Below are positions 29,620 to 39,533 of a DNA stretch of 53,223 bases, piece after piece. Position 1 is the first letter of the stretch. Each line of letters starts with the position of its first letter. The stretch covers positions 1 through 53,223 of the IMG/VR virus record IMGVR_UViG_3300048999_000018; one strand, given 5' to 3'. The translations under genes were made by a program, and so were the position numbers. The DNA comes from a virus. The notes under the pieces were generated by a model, which was given only the letters and a program-made list of their open reading frames with translations, was not told where the DNA came from and ran no database searches.

Positions 29620-29868
29620 CTACTCCGGAACGATTGGAGCAGTCTCAGCGATCGATTTATGAGCCCACATCGAAGCTGCTTCCAGTTCCGTGAAGGCTAT
29701 AGTTTTGGCGCGACCCTCATTGGGGAGGACAATGTCCAAGTATTCAGCAAACTCGATGAACTTAAACCGAAGTTCCGCATGTTTCGGAAGTGTCGCATTA
29801 GAACCTTCGATAGTTCCCTTGTGGAAACCGAATCGGTTCTCAATTTCTTCTTTTCCAAGATCAGCCAT
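29620..29868 (-). CDS. Acb2-like protein, candidate anti-CBASS nucleotide sponge
   Basis: 82 residues. NRFGFHKG near the start, then RFKFIEFAEYLDIVLPNEGR and AFTELEAASMWAHKSIAE match the pattern of the small Acb2/Vs.4 helical hairpin family (RFxxHxP, lA..ld...P..REks.A.T.LEeA.mWANaaIA). Known members bind cyclic di- and trinucleotides made by host CBASS and block signalling. Length fits (usually 60-100). It follows the holin with ATG after AGGAGAACA. Sequestration by this protein is inferred. Confidence 0.68.
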   Translation of the reverse strand: MADLGKEEIENRFGFHKGTIEGSNATLPKHAELRFKFIEFAEYLDIVLPNEGRAKTIAFTELEAASMWAHKSIAETAPIVPE

Positions 29869-29875
29869 TGTTCTC

Positions 29876-30259
29876 CTACTGCGGAATCGTGCCGGGAACT
29901 ACCTTGAACTTGGCATCGGTCTGTGTATCCAGAGCATGAGCCGCTGCTTCAGAGTTCATCGCCACTTGAATGGTCTTGAAACCATCCTCAGTCTGACCCA
30001 CGAGCAAATCGCCGGCATACTTGGCGTCACTCGCATTGTACGAGGCCTGTGAAACACCCATCAAACCGCCCATGAAGACGTTCACAGCGGCGATGGAACC
30101 GACTACCTGTTCCGCGTTCGGGAGATGCCAGAGAGACGCCAGAGCGAAGTACAGCGCTCCAACAGAAGGGAGTCCGATCGCGGATATGTGCTTCAGAATC
30201 GTGTAATACCGATCACTGAGAAGGGGGCGTTTGCCTTGCGTCTCCGACGAGTTGGACAT
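29876..30259 (-). CDS. Holin
   Basis: 127 residues. RYYTILKHISAIGLPSVGAL then YFALASLWHLP and VVGSIAAVNVFMGGLMGVSQ form the two membrane segments and spacing of r1t-type phage holins. It would make the pore that lets endolysin reach the wall. Start at 30259 is chosen for GGGAAGGG and the short cytoplasmic N-terminus. Adjacent to a second membrane protein. Confidence 0.78.
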   Translation of the reverse strand: MSNSSETQGKRPLLSDRYYTILKHISAIGLPSVGALYFALASLWHLPNAEQVVGSIAAVNVFMGGLMGVSQASYNASDAKYAGDLLVGQTEDGFKTIQVAMNSEAAAHALDTQTDAKFKVVPGTIPQ

Positions 30260-30608
30260 TGCTGATGACCCTTCCCTGATCGTTCGTGAATATCCCGTTG
30301 TACTCGGTATGTGGCCTGAATGGAAGAGTTTCCACCTCACGCATGATGCGTTTGGCGACGCCGTTACCACCCAAAGCCGCATATGGATCGAAGAAGTATT
30401 CGCGGAAATCTTCGAGTTCGTCTTTTGTGATAGATCCGCGTTCTATATAGGTGAGGCCCAACGTCGTGATCTTGTCATACGCAACGCCCATCAGGAGACG
30501 CGTTGTCGCATTTCTCTTCGTGTCCTTACTCTGCAGAAATGCCCAGAGACCACCAGATCCGAGAATCGAACCGAATATGATCACCAGCATTCTTGCCCAT
30601 ACATCCAC
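30213..30608 (-). CDS. Lysis-module membrane protein, holin-like
   Basis: 131 residues. N-terminal membrane helix (MLVIIFGSILGSGGLWAFLQ), then TTRLLMGVAYDKITTLGLTY, IERGSITKDELEDFREYFFD and GGNGVAKRIMREV, a family that sits beside holins in many phages. GTG with AGGGGAGGATATTTC. It overlaps the holin by 47 nt. Probably a second holin or holin partner. Confidence 0.68.
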   Translation of the reverse strand: MDVWARMLVIIFGSILGSGGLWAFLQSKDTKRNATTRLLMGVAYDKITTLGLTYIERGSITKDELEDFREYFFDPYAALGGNGVAKRIMREVETLPFRPHTEYNGIFTNDQGRVISNVQLVGDARQTPPSQ

Positions 30609-30622
30609 GAAATATCCTCCCC

Positions 30623-31606
30623 TTATACCGTACGGCTCCAAACCCCCTGATTACAAATCCAAGGTTCGGCTTTCTTCCACACCCCGCCGACCCTCACATA
30701 AGGAACCGCGATTTTCCATTCCGTGCCTACTTTGATATAGGCTCCGGCAACTGTTCTAAAGCTAGCTGACGCCGACCAAGGGCTCCACCCAACTGAGTTC
30801 TGAACTCGTGCCCAGACGTAATACATCGTGCCTGGAATGAGCCCGTCGATTATGTGCGGAGATCCTGCGGTGTCGATCGTCGTTGGAGCTGACGAACTGG
30901 TTCCATAACCGACCTGAGAACTGGTGATTATGGCCCCGCCATTGCCGTTCTGAGAGAAGGAAGCCTCTGCAGTAATCGACGTAATACTGGCTATAAGAGG
31001 CTTTGATGGAGCATCAGGAACCCTGAGAGTTACCGCACTAGATCTACCGGACCAATTACTCCAGCCGACGAAATTATGAACTCGGGCCCAGAAATAGTAT
31101 CTCGAACCAGGATCAAGACTCCCTACAGTCGTTGATCCGTCAGAGATAGTCGTATCTGTGATGACACCAGAGTTCTTGCTGTAACCGATCTCTCGTAGAT
31201 CGATATCAGCTCCACCGTCGCCGTTACTTGCGAATTTCACAAGAATTGACGTTGACTTGATGCTGGACAACTGCGGTGTATCAGGAGTGGGCGGTTCGGT
31301 AGCTCTTGTGACACCGTGGCTGAAAGTCGTCGGACCACCAATACCCGGAATACTGGTACTGGTAAGGAGTCTGAACGTTACTGTTTGGTTCGTGGATACC
31401 GAGACCGACCCGACGTGATACCAATCAGCCCCAGTAGGGTAATTGATGGTATTGCTGTTTGTTGAACCATTTGCGGTCCAGTTGAAAGCAAGACCATTTA
31501 CCCATTCGGCAGAATTACCCGCCTTGAACCAGAACTCGACAGACGACCCAGTATCCCGGATCATCATGGTTCCGTTGGTGCCTGTTGTCTTTGTCCAGTC
31601 GGTCAC
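30623..31606 (-). CDS. Minor tail protein with two FN3 domains
   Basis: 327 residues. After an N-terminal beta domain come two fibronectin type III repeats, recognised by GSRYYFWARVHNFVGWSNWS and GTMYYVWARVQNSVGWSPWS, then a C-terminal KVGTEWKIAVPYVRVGGVWK module frequent at phage tail tips. It is likely exposed on the tail and may touch host surface sugars. GTG with CTAGGAGGTTCC. Confidence 0.8.
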   Translation of the reverse strand: MTDWTKTTGTNGTMMIRDTGSSVEFWFKAGNSAEWVNGLAFNWTANGSTNSNTINYPTGADWYHVGSVSVSTNQTVTFRLLTSTSIPGIGGPTTFSHGVTRATEPPTPDTPQLSSIKSTSILVKFASNGDGGADIDLREIGYSKNSGVITDTTISDGSTTVGSLDPGSRYYFWARVHNFVGWSNWSGRSSAVTLRVPDAPSKPLIASITSITAEASFSQNGNGGAIITSSQVGYGTSSSAPTTIDTAGSPHIIDGLIPGTMYYVWARVQNSVGWSPWSASASFRTVAGAYIKVGTEWKIAVPYVRVGGVWKKAEPWICNQGVWSRTV

Positions 31607-31614
31607 GGAACCTC

Positions 31615-31854
31615 CTAGCTGATGATCTTGAAGTAAATATCGCCGTCATTCCCACCAGTGGGATCGGCAGTCCCAGAAGTGATTCCCGAAGCAGTGCGAT
31701 ATGCAGCCTTACCTGTGGGAGTCAGCCCCTTGACCTGAGCGACGAAGTCACGAGTGCGAGTGATCTCCTGAGCTCCGATCTTCACGAGACCATCAACTCC
31801 CGTGTTGGGAACAATGGGATAGCCGGCGGCAGTAGCGTCATCGCCAACAGCCAT
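31615..31854 (-). CDS. Small minor tail protein
   Basis: 79 residues with a C-terminal GGNDGDIYFKIIS, a common ending of small tail or fibre proteins; the middle is helical (GAQEITRTRDFVAQVKGL). ATG with GGAGGTTTGAA between baseplate and FN3 genes. Confidence 0.65.
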   Translation of the reverse strand: MAVGDDATAAGYPIVPNTGVDGLVKIGAQEITRTRDFVAQVKGLTPTGKAAYRTASGITSGTADPTGGNDGDIYFKIIS

Positions 31855-31869
31855 TTCAAACCTCCTTCA

Positions 31870-33045
31870 TCACCCAGGCAGATCGGCCCAGTGCTCGGTC
31901 GTGTAGTCATTCCAAACCTTATCGGCCGGCAACGCCAACCAAGATCCAGGTGTGACGAATTGGTTGACAGTCAGCGTAGGATATGATCTGTCGCCTTGGT
32001 TGTCCGACACAAAGATCTGCTCAGTGACTTGCATGTCATTCATGACACCACTGGCGTTTCTGAGCGTTACGAGATCACCAAGGTTGTAGTCGGTTCCATA
32101 CTTGTACTGACTGTTTTGACTGATCTCTCCGTCGAAAGCAGAGGTCTTTCGATACTTGGCCAGCTCGTCAATGCCACGTCGAATCATTTGAGCAGAAGCT
32201 GTTGGAGGATCCGGGTCTGTTATGTCGTCTGCTTGGACGATCAAGACCTGACGGCTAAAACCGGCCACAGAAGAATCAGCCTCAGGCGCATAGACGATTT
32301 CAGTCCCAACAGGCGAAAGGACATATGCGACATTTTTGTATGCCGCACTTGACGTCAATTCGCTGGTGTTCTGAAGATTGTCTAGCTCTGAACTGAACAG
32401 TACCGCGGGAAGCACGGATTGATGTGTGGTCCTATCACTTCCCGTGTAGATGCCGAAATACAGCTGAGACGTATCGAAGTTCCGAACCAGGCGGAAACCA
32501 AGAAGGTACTGATCACACAGATCTTTTTCAGCTGTATAGACAGTTTTCGGATCGACTTCATAAGTGATGATGTCCACGGGAGCAGGGATAGTATCGTCAG
32601 GGAATATGCTTCCCTCGGTGACCATCGGAATGACATCTGAAGCATGGAGAATTCCAGTGACACAGATGTCGTGAAAGATCTGTACGGCTATGGCCACTGG
32701 AGTTCCTGTGAGAACCCATTTTGGATCTGTTGTCAGATCATCCATGGACCCCCTGGCGAGGCGACTGTCGAGAATCGCCTCCAACGACCGTCCAGTGAGC
32801 TTCAGAATCTTGATTCCGTTGTCATCAATAGAATCCTCGACAGTCTCTACAGTCATTACACGATACGACTCGTTGATCGCGAATCTGGTTCCCGCCGGAA
32901 ACAAATTCCTGTTCTCAAGAGTCGAGTGCAGATGTAGTTCAAAATCACCATAGGCCGAAAACCTCTCGGTCCAGATAAGCGACTCGAATTTGTCCACTAC
33001 CGTTTGCCGGCGGTAGAGACTGTCGAGGATGTACATCTCCATCAC
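31870..33045 (-). CDS. Baseplate protein, ReqiPepy6 Gp37-like
   Basis: 391 residues. The start, MEMYILDSLYRRQTVVDKFE, then IWTERFSAYGDFELHL and the block around ILKLTGRSLEAILDSRLARG match the siphovirus ReqiPepy6 Gp37-like family, the tail-tip protein placed after the distal tail protein. It probably forms the tail hub. GTG start overlapping the upstream stop (GTGA). Confidence 0.85.
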   Translation of the reverse strand: MMEMYILDSLYRRQTVVDKFESLIWTERFSAYGDFELHLHSTLENRNLFPAGTRFAINESYRVMTVETVEDSIDDNGIKILKLTGRSLEAILDSRLARGSMDDLTTDPKWVLTGTPVAIAVQIFHDICVTGILHASDVIPMVTEGSIFPDDTIPAPVDIITYEVDPKTVYTAEKDLCDQYLLGFRLVRNFDTSQLYFGIYTGSDRTTHQSVLPAVLFSSELDNLQNTSELTSSAAYKNVAYVLSPVGTEIVYAPEADSSVAGFSRQVLIVQADDITDPDPPTASAQMIRRGIDELAKYRKTSAFDGEISQNSQYKYGTDYNLGDLVTLRNASGVMNDMQVTEQIFVSDNQGDRSYPTLTVNQFVTPGSWLALPADKVWNDYTTEHWADLPG

Positions 33046-33863
33046 AAACCCCCGTATCGAGGTGTGAAGGTGATGTCGTACGGGATTGCTGCCCCCGTCG
33101 CGTAGATTCGGAAATAGTTATCCCCGGGCTGGAAATCGACCCAACTTGACTGAGACGACATTCCGTACAGCAACGAAGACGTGATACCAGACCTCGTCAG
33201 AAGCACGCTTTTGGATCCATTGACAGTGCTTATGGTGAGCTTGTCGCCGGAAACCATAGATGCTGCTACATCCAAGACACGGATGTTGTTATCGGGAGGC
33301 CTGTTGTAGATGGTGAATTCAGTGAGGGCACGATTCACGTGCAATACAACCACGAAACCGGTTTCGATCGTGCCCTGGTAGTCCAAATGAGTCTCAGCGG
33401 TACTCGAAACCGTCGAACCACTGAGTGTGACCGATGTTGAGTCTATGAAATCCGGATCGAAGCAGAGGATCGAAATATCGACCTTCGGCTCATTGGAGAA
33501 GAGTGGAGACTCGAAAGATTCCACCCTCCCAGCAATGTCAACAATTGAACCGTCATCCATGTAGAACCGAAGTCCAACTTGAGACTTCGGCATGAAGAAG
33601 TTGTACAACCGCTTTCTGAGATCACGAACCGTATCCACGACATAGTCGGGATCAAGACCGAATGTCATCGTGATGTTCCGAGTGTCGCGTCGACTGGACT
33701 GATACTGTGCGCCGTCCATCGCAGCGAAACTTGATGACACTAGCGTGGCCTTGACTGGATCCAGACCGTCAATCTCTTGAACGATAATCCCCGAAGACAC
33801 GTCATCCAGCAAAAGGCTCAGGAGTGTGCCCTGAAGAGTCTGAACGTCGACCTGTGTTATCAC
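33042..33863 (-). CDS. Distal tail protein (Dit-like)
   Basis: 273 residues. GLDPVKATLVSSSFAAMDGA then RDTRNITMTFGL and RDLRKRLYNFFMPKSQVGLR are typical of siphophage Dit proteins; the second half resembles the galectin-like C-terminal domain. It joins the tail tube to the baseplate. It directly follows the tape measure gene and overlaps its stop by 4 nt, the usual order. Confidence 0.8.
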   Translation of the reverse strand: MITQVDVQTLQGTLLSLLLDDVSSGIIVQEIDGLDPVKATLVSSSFAAMDGAQYQSSRRDTRNITMTFGLDPDYVVDTVRDLRKRLYNFFMPKSQVGLRFYMDDGSIVDIAGRVESFESPLFSNEPKVDISILCFDPDFIDSTSVTLSGSTVSSTAETHLDYQGTIETGFVVVLHVNRALTEFTIYNRPPDNNIRVLDVAASMVSGDKLTISTVNGSKSVLLTRSGITSSLLYGMSSQSSWVDFQPGDNYFRIYATGAAIPYDITFTPRYGGL

Positions 33864-36800
33864 GGATTCTTCAGAGCCCCCTTCGCAATAGATAGCTGAT
33901 TCTTCGTCTGACGATAAATATCGGCAGCGGACAATGTCTTTGGTGACGTGTTGTATTGGTTGAAGTTGATTGGTGCAGCAGAAACCTTAGCTCCGGTGAT
34001 CGAATCAACAGTGGACGAATCCGTCATGGTGCTGTTGGAAATGCCCACTGCCTTAGCGTATGCCGCGTCAACCGAGATGGGTTGAGCAGTCAGCATTCCG
34101 CTGATGTCTCCGGCATTCTTCTTTACGCTGGAAAGATCCAACACAGGAGTGATGGTCGGCGTGATATCAACCGGGCCTGTTATCAGATCAGACATACCCG
34201 AAAGAGACTTGCTGAGTGAAGTGATAGCAGATTGCCCCATGCTCTCCGCAGACTTCGAAACAGCGACAGAAGCAGCATCAAGTCCATTGATGAGACCCTC
34301 AGCCGAATATGAACCGATCTCCTTGAAGACTGTAGACGGAGACTTGATTCCAAGAGCGTTCTTGATGGCCTTGACCATCGCGTCAGCAATCGTATTCATC
34401 TGCTTCTGGATAGCAGATTGTTGCTTCTTGAGACCGTCCACAAGGCCCTGTGCAGAGTCAACAGCAGCCTGGTACAGTGCGCTGGATGCGGACTTTCCTA
34501 GGGCCGCAGCAGCCGTGTCAAGCTGCTTGTCGAGGCTGTTGATCTGGTCAACACTGGTCTTACCGCCGGCCAGAAGTTCCTGAGCGAACGGAAGAGCTGT
34601 AGCTCCCTGACTGAGCAACTGCTTGTAGGCATCGTCGTTCAGTCCCAGCTTGCGGAGACGCGCAAGCGTGTTAGAGAATACCTTAGTGTCTTCGATCTGC
34701 TTCTGAATACTGTCGACATAATCAGCAACAGTGGTTGTGTCGGTGATAGTCGGAAGCGTTTCGAATTGCGTTGTGACGGTCGCATTGTAGTCATCGCGCG
34801 TCTTCTTCGCGTTGGCAAGAGCGTCATTCGCATTGTTGAGCTTGGTCGTAAGAGTGTCGTACTGAGTTGAGAGCTTGGTGAGCTCTACTCGCTCTTCGCT
34901 CAACTTCTTGGTGAGAGTTGTGAAAGCGGCCTGTTCGCCGTTGTACTCACTTCGAGCCTGAGCAAGTGCGTCAGTGGTCTCCTTGATCGCCTGAGTGTCC
35001 TTCTTACGGGCACTTGTAAGCGTCTTGAGACGGTCTTCGAGAGTCTGCACCTTCTGACCGGTAGCTTGCATTGCGGCAGAAAGTTGGCTCTGCATGGCGT
35101 TAAGGGCGGTTGTTACCTGACCCCTACCGCCGACGAGTCCCTTGGCGAAACCTTCGTTGACCGATTCACCGATCTTGACGAACTCCTTTGATGGGGAGTT
35201 GATGTCAAGAACACTCTTTGCAGCACTAATAGCGCTCTTCGCAATGCTTGCGGCTTTGTCAGCGATTGTGCCGATGCCCGCCGTAAGACCCTTGGCCATG
35301 CCCTCGATGATTGCAGTGCCGAGATTCGCACCTGCTTCACCTACAGCAGCAGAATTGTCATCGATCGCCTTAGCAACACCATTGATGAACTTCACGATGA
35401 AGTCAGCGCCGGCCTGAGCAATCTTGGGTATGCTATCGCCCAAAGCACCCAGGAATTTGGTGACAATATTTGTGGCTGCTGCAACTATCTTTCCGATATT
35501 GTTACCGATACCCGTAAGAATGCCAGTCACGAGTCGAAGACCCGCGTCGACCATTTTGGGTACGTAATTCGCCAACTGCTGAACGAGCATCGTGAGGAGT
35601 CTGAGCAACGTCGACACAATTTTTGGCGTCAAAGTTCCTATCGCCGTGATCAGCGAATTCAGAACTGTTGTGATCGCCTTGGTCATGGCTGGGCCAGCCG
35701 TAGATATGACCTTGGCGAACGCAATAACGCCTTGACCTAGCTCCGTCATAACCTTGGGAATTAGTCCTAGGAGAGACGACACGATTGCGACAATTGCACC
35801 TGCACCCGCTGCGCCAGAGATACTCAAAGCCGTAAGACCGGCAGAGAACAACAGAAGGCCTGCTCCGGCAGACAACATTCCCAAACCGAGAAGCAGGATA
35901 GCTCCACCGAGTCCGATAAGAACCGGAACAACAGGTGCTAGCAAAATTCCCGCGGCGCCAATTATGACGAAGACTCCGGCGAGCATCGTGAGACCCTTGC
36001 CGATTTCTTCCCACGACATTTGTCCAAACGCCAGTAGAACAGGCGCCAGAATCAACAAAGAACCGGCCACCACGAGCAGAGCCGCAGCGCCAGGAAGAGC
36101 ACTCGTCATCGATATGACTGCTACTGCGATGATCCCAAGAGCGCCGGCAAGAGTTACCAGTCCCTTAGCGATCTCTCCCCAACTCATCCCAGCCATGTTT
36201 TGCAGCGCTGTGCTGATCAACCCGAGGGAAGCAGCAACAATGAGAATTGCAGCGGCAGAGAGCAAGGATGAGGGAGGAAGAATATAGAGCGCAGCCGCGA
36301 TAAGAACAAGAGCGCCAGCAAGAACCGTTAGGCCCTTACCTATGTCGCCCCAACTCATCGTGGCCATGTTTTTTACAGCATCGGCGATCAACCCGAGAGA
36401 AGATGCGACGATCAAAACACCTGCAGCAGACAGAGCCGCAGTTGGCGGGATCAAATAGAGAGCCGCACCAATCAACAGGAGCCCACCGGCCATGACCGAA
36501 AGACCCTTGCCGATTTCAGTCCACGAGAAGGAAGAGAAATCCTTCATGGCGCTTGCAAGGATTTTCATAGCCGTAGCTAGAAGAATGATTCCTGCGCCTT
36601 GAAGAACGCCGGCCTTTCCTGCTTCTGAGAACTTGGTGAACAACGCCAAGCTGACAAGCAGTGCTCCTACACCGACAAGTCCCTTAGCCAATTCTTGCCA
36701 ACTGAAGCCAGCAAGATCCGTTACAGCAGAAACAAGAATGTTGATAGCTGCAGCGAGAGCGATCAAGCCGAGACCGGTAGAGATCATTCCCGACGTAGCA

Positions 36801-39142
36801 GGCATCAGTTTCATCGCGCCGGCGAGAGCAGCGATAAGAACTGTTACTCCGGTCAAACCCTTTGACAACTGGACCCAGTCAAGACCAGCAAGGTTCTTGA
36901 CAGCTATCGTCAATAGATCAACAGCAGTGGCAAGAAGAATCATGGCACCAGTGACCAAGATCATCTTACCAAAGCCGGCACCACCGACGAATTTATTGAA
37001 CACAGCCATCGAAGCGAACAACTGAGTGAACATCACGGCCATAGCCGTAAGCGCTCGCGTCAGATCATCCGAATTGATCTTGGACAATGCCACAACAGAA
37101 ATCGTCAAGATTCCGATAGCAGTTGCGATCTCAAGGAGAATCGTAGCCTTCAGAACCTGTTGCATTGTCTTAAGAGTATTCGTCAGTTGATCGAAAGACT
37201 CACGAATTCCACTGAAAACACCGCTGATTCCACTGTCTTGATTCCTGAACTTGCTAAGGAAATTCTTCAGGAGAAGCAGAAGAGTAGCGAACAACCCGGT
37301 GTTGACTGAATCAAGAACACGACTGAAATCGATACCGGAGAAAGCAGACGAGATAGACGTCCCCAGCTTGCTGAAGAACGAAGTAACCTTATCTGCAAGA
37401 GGACCGATATTGCCCAGGATGTTGTTGAGAATCTGTACGAAATGATCTCCGCCAGAAGTTATCGAATCAATCAAACGACCGAGGGGATTAAGCTTGTCAG
37501 CAACTCCAGTGACAGATTTCGCTGCACTATCGCCATTGAAGTTGTCGAACAACGAACCTATTTTGGAAGCAAGAACTTGGAAAAGTTTGATCGGAATAGC
37601 TAGGATGTTACCAAGCCGTTGGAAGAACGTGGTTAGTCCGGTACCCTGATCTATTGCCTTGTGCAAAGCTACAAGGAAATCTCCTATTTTGGCAGTTACG
37701 CCAAGGAAGCTTCCGGAGCCTTGTGTTGCGGTCTTGAACAGGCTCGCGAGAGTTTTGGCTACTCCCTTTACGATGTCCCATCCGATACCAAGGATCGCAA
37801 AGAACCCAGCGAAAGTCCTCCGGAGGTTTTCTGCGGTTTGAGGACCTAGTTTGAGCCTCTCCATGAAGTTACGGAAGTTGACCGTGAGGTCGTAAAGCTG
37901 CTTGCCGGTAGTTGCCGGGAAGATTTCACGGAAGGCGTCCTTGATCGGCTTGATGACCGAAATGAGAGCGTAAAAGGCCTTGGAAATTCCATCGATCAGT
38001 GCTGTACGACCGCCGAGAGCTTTCCAGTCACCGAGCACCTTGTTGCGCGCATTGCTTGAAGCACTTACGAATCCACCAAGAACATTGTTAACATTGGTGA
38101 ATAGCGTCTTCGCTTCGTTGAAATCGCCGAACAAGATCTGCCAAGTCTTGGTCCAACCAGATCCAACAGCTTCTTGCAAAGTGTTGATGAGCTGAGAGAA
38201 CGTTTTGATCTTAGTGGCTGCGTCCTGAGCGGTTTTACCCATCTTCAGGATGCCGGCGATCTGTTGGGTGTTGTACCCCATGGCCTTAAGCTGCTTGGCC
38301 GTTAGGTCGCCAGTGAACTTGTTCAGAGTTTCAGTCAGAATGCTGGATGTAAGCCAACCCTTTTGCAGGGAATTACGGAAACTGCCTTCATCCTTGATGA
38401 TCTTGTCTACTGCTACGCCGTGAGCACGAGCTGTTTCCACAAGAGACTGCTGGAAAACCTTGCCGCCCATGCCCGCATTGACTACTGAGTTCCAGTCCTG
38501 CAGCGTGACCTTGCCCGCAGCCAGAGCTTGGGAAAGTTGATACATTGCGGTTGAAGCTTGATCGGCATTGGAACCCGAAATAGCAGCAAGGTTTGCAATT
38601 CCCTTGATTGCAGAAACCGAAGTATCAAGATTCACGCCCGCAGCAGTGAATGTACCAACGTTCTTAGCCATTTCCGAGAAGTTGTAAATTGTCTTGTCGG
38701 AATATGTGTTGAGGTCATTCAGAGCAGCATTGACCTTGTTGAGACCCTTTTGGCCTTCAAGACCGGTGTTGGCAAGAACCGTTTGAATGGCGTTGAGGTT
38801 TGTCTCATACTCGTGAAAACCGGCCATGATAGGGCCGAAACTGAAGGAATTGAGAAGTTGAGCTCCCGCGGAAACAGCTCGTTGTGAGATGGTTGCCAGA
38901 GCTGTAATTCCGACCACAGACATTGCACGGAATTTGCTGGCGATGTTCTCTACACCGGATGCTATGCCACTGAGAGAGACGCCCTTGGCGGCGCTGCTAA
39001 TATCAGTAAGACCCTTGGTAGCTCCCTCAAGCTTCAGGCCTTTAGTGAGCTTGTCAAGCGAGGAAAGGGTCGTAGATATACCTTGTTCGAACTGACGATT
39101 GTCGAACACCATTTGGACGACGCGCTCATCGATACTACTCAT
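33860..39142 (-). CDS. Tape measure protein
   Basis: 1760 residues, by far the longest gene. An N-terminal coiled-coil region (VFDNRQFEQGISTTLSSLDK) is followed by the conserved ALAAGKVTLQDWNSVVNAGM block of phage tape measure proteins. The middle has six tandem ~57-residue hydrophobic repeats marked by MSWGEIAKGL-like cores, and the end has long coiled coils and helices. It sets tail length and may help DNA entry. At about 1.5 angstrom per residue it would imply a tail near 260 nm. ATG at 39142 overlaps the upstream stop. Confidence 0.92.
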   Translation of the reverse strand: MSSIDERVVQMVFDNRQFEQGISTTLSSLDKLTKGLKLEGATKGLTDISSAAKGVSLSGIASGVENIASKFRAMSVVGITALATISQRAVSAGAQLLNSFSFGPIMAGFHEYETNLNAIQTVLANTGLEGQKGLNKVNAALNDLNTYSDKTIYNFSEMAKNVGTFTAAGVNLDTSVSAIKGIANLAAISGSNADQASTAMYQLSQALAAGKVTLQDWNSVVNAGMGGKVFQQSLVETARAHGVAVDKIIKDEGSFRNSLQKGWLTSSILTETLNKFTGDLTAKQLKAMGYNTQQIAGILKMGKTAQDAATKIKTFSQLINTLQEAVGSGWTKTWQILFGDFNEAKTLFTNVNNVLGGFVSASSNARNKVLGDWKALGGRTALIDGISKAFYALISVIKPIKDAFREIFPATTGKQLYDLTVNFRNFMERLKLGPQTAENLRRTFAGFFAILGIGWDIVKGVAKTLASLFKTATQGSGSFLGVTAKIGDFLVALHKAIDQGTGLTTFFQRLGNILAIPIKLFQVLASKIGSLFDNFNGDSAAKSVTGVADKLNPLGRLIDSITSGGDHFVQILNNILGNIGPLADKVTSFFSKLGTSISSAFSGIDFSRVLDSVNTGLFATLLLLLKNFLSKFRNQDSGISGVFSGIRESFDQLTNTLKTMQQVLKATILLEIATAIGILTISVVALSKINSDDLTRALTAMAVMFTQLFASMAVFNKFVGGAGFGKMILVTGAMILLATAVDLLTIAVKNLAGLDWVQLSKGLTGVTVLIAALAGAMKLMPATSGMISTGLGLIALAAAINILVSAVTDLAGFSWQELAKGLVGVGALLVSLALFTKFSEAGKAGVLQGAGIILLATAMKILASAMKDFSSFSWTEIGKGLSVMAGGLLLIGAALYLIPPTAALSAAGVLIVASSLGLIADAVKNMATMSWGDIGKGLTVLAGALVLIAAALYILPPSSLLSAAAILIVAASLGLISTALQNMAGMSWGEIAKGLVTLAGALGIIAVAVISMTSALPGAAALLVVAGSLLILAPVLLAFGQMSWEEIGKGLTMLAGVFVIIGAAGILLAPVVPVLIGLGGAILLLGLGMLSAGAGLLLFSAGLTALSISGAAGAGAIVAIVSSLLGLIPKVMTELGQGVIAFAKVISTAGPAMTKAITTVLNSLITAIGTLTPKIVSTLLRLLTMLVQQLANYVPKMVDAGLRLVTGILTGIGNNIGKIVAAATNIVTKFLGALGDSIPKIAQAGADFIVKFINGVAKAIDDNSAAVGEAGANLGTAIIEGMAKGLTAGIGTIADKAASIAKSAISAAKSVLDINSPSKEFVKIGESVNEGFAKGLVGGRGQVTTALNAMQSQLSAAMQATGQKVQTLEDRLKTLTSARKKDTQAIKETTDALAQARSEYNGEQAAFTTLTKKLSEERVELTKLSTQYDTLTTKLNNANDALANAKKTRDDYNATVTTQFETLPTITDTTTVADYVDSIQKQIEDTKVFSNTLARLRKLGLNDDAYKQLLSQGATALPFAQELLAGGKTSVDQINSLDKQLDTAAAALGKSASSALYQAAVDSAQGLVDGLKKQQSAIQKQMNTIADAMVKAIKNALGIKSPSTVFKEIGSYSAEGLINGLDAASVAVSKSAESMGQSAITSLSKSLSGMSDLITGPVDITPTITPVLDLSSVKKNAGDISGMLTAQPISVDAAYAKAVGISNSTMTDSSTVDSITGAKVSAAPINFNQYNTSPKTLSAADIYRQTKNQLSIAKGALKNP

Positions 39143-39516
39143 CCGGAGATCACCGCCTTCCATATGTCGTCTGCAATTTTGTCAAAGACGGGCCTCATTG
39201 CCGGGTTGATAAAGTCATACCCAGCTACGTAACCACCAGTTCCAGTTCCATGGCCGTACTGGAGCATGATTACGACAGGAAACCCGTTTTCGACATCGGA
39301 GTTCGTCCAAGTAATTGTGTAAAATCCGCCGGAGTTAGAGACCTCAAAACCCCATGAGTGAGCTGCCACTCCGGTTTCTATAGGGGTTACACGCGAAAGA
39401 GCGTTAACGCCTTGCTGCGCGCTTGCTCTTAGCAAACCGAGAATATCCAATTTGGACACTCTCTTGAGGAAGGCCTGCGTTTTTTCGAAGGAGCCTGTTA
39501 TTTTTACCGTTATCAC
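39139..39516 (-). CDS. HK97 gp10-like head-tail/tail completion protein
   Basis: 125 residues. A helical start (KTQAFLKRVSKLDIL), ALSRVTPIETGVAAHSWGFE, and VVIMLQYGHGTGTGGYVAGY match phage gp10-like completion proteins. Placed beside the tape measure gene instead of the head genes. GTG with AGGAGGAGCC. Confidence 0.65.
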   Translation of the reverse strand: MITVKITGSFEKTQAFLKRVSKLDILGLLRASAQQGVNALSRVTPIETGVAAHSWGFEVSNSGGFYTITWTNSDVENGFPVVIMLQYGHGTGTGGYVAGYDFINPAMRPVFDKIADDIWKAVISG

Positions 39517-39533
39517 TTCGGCTCCTCCTTGTT

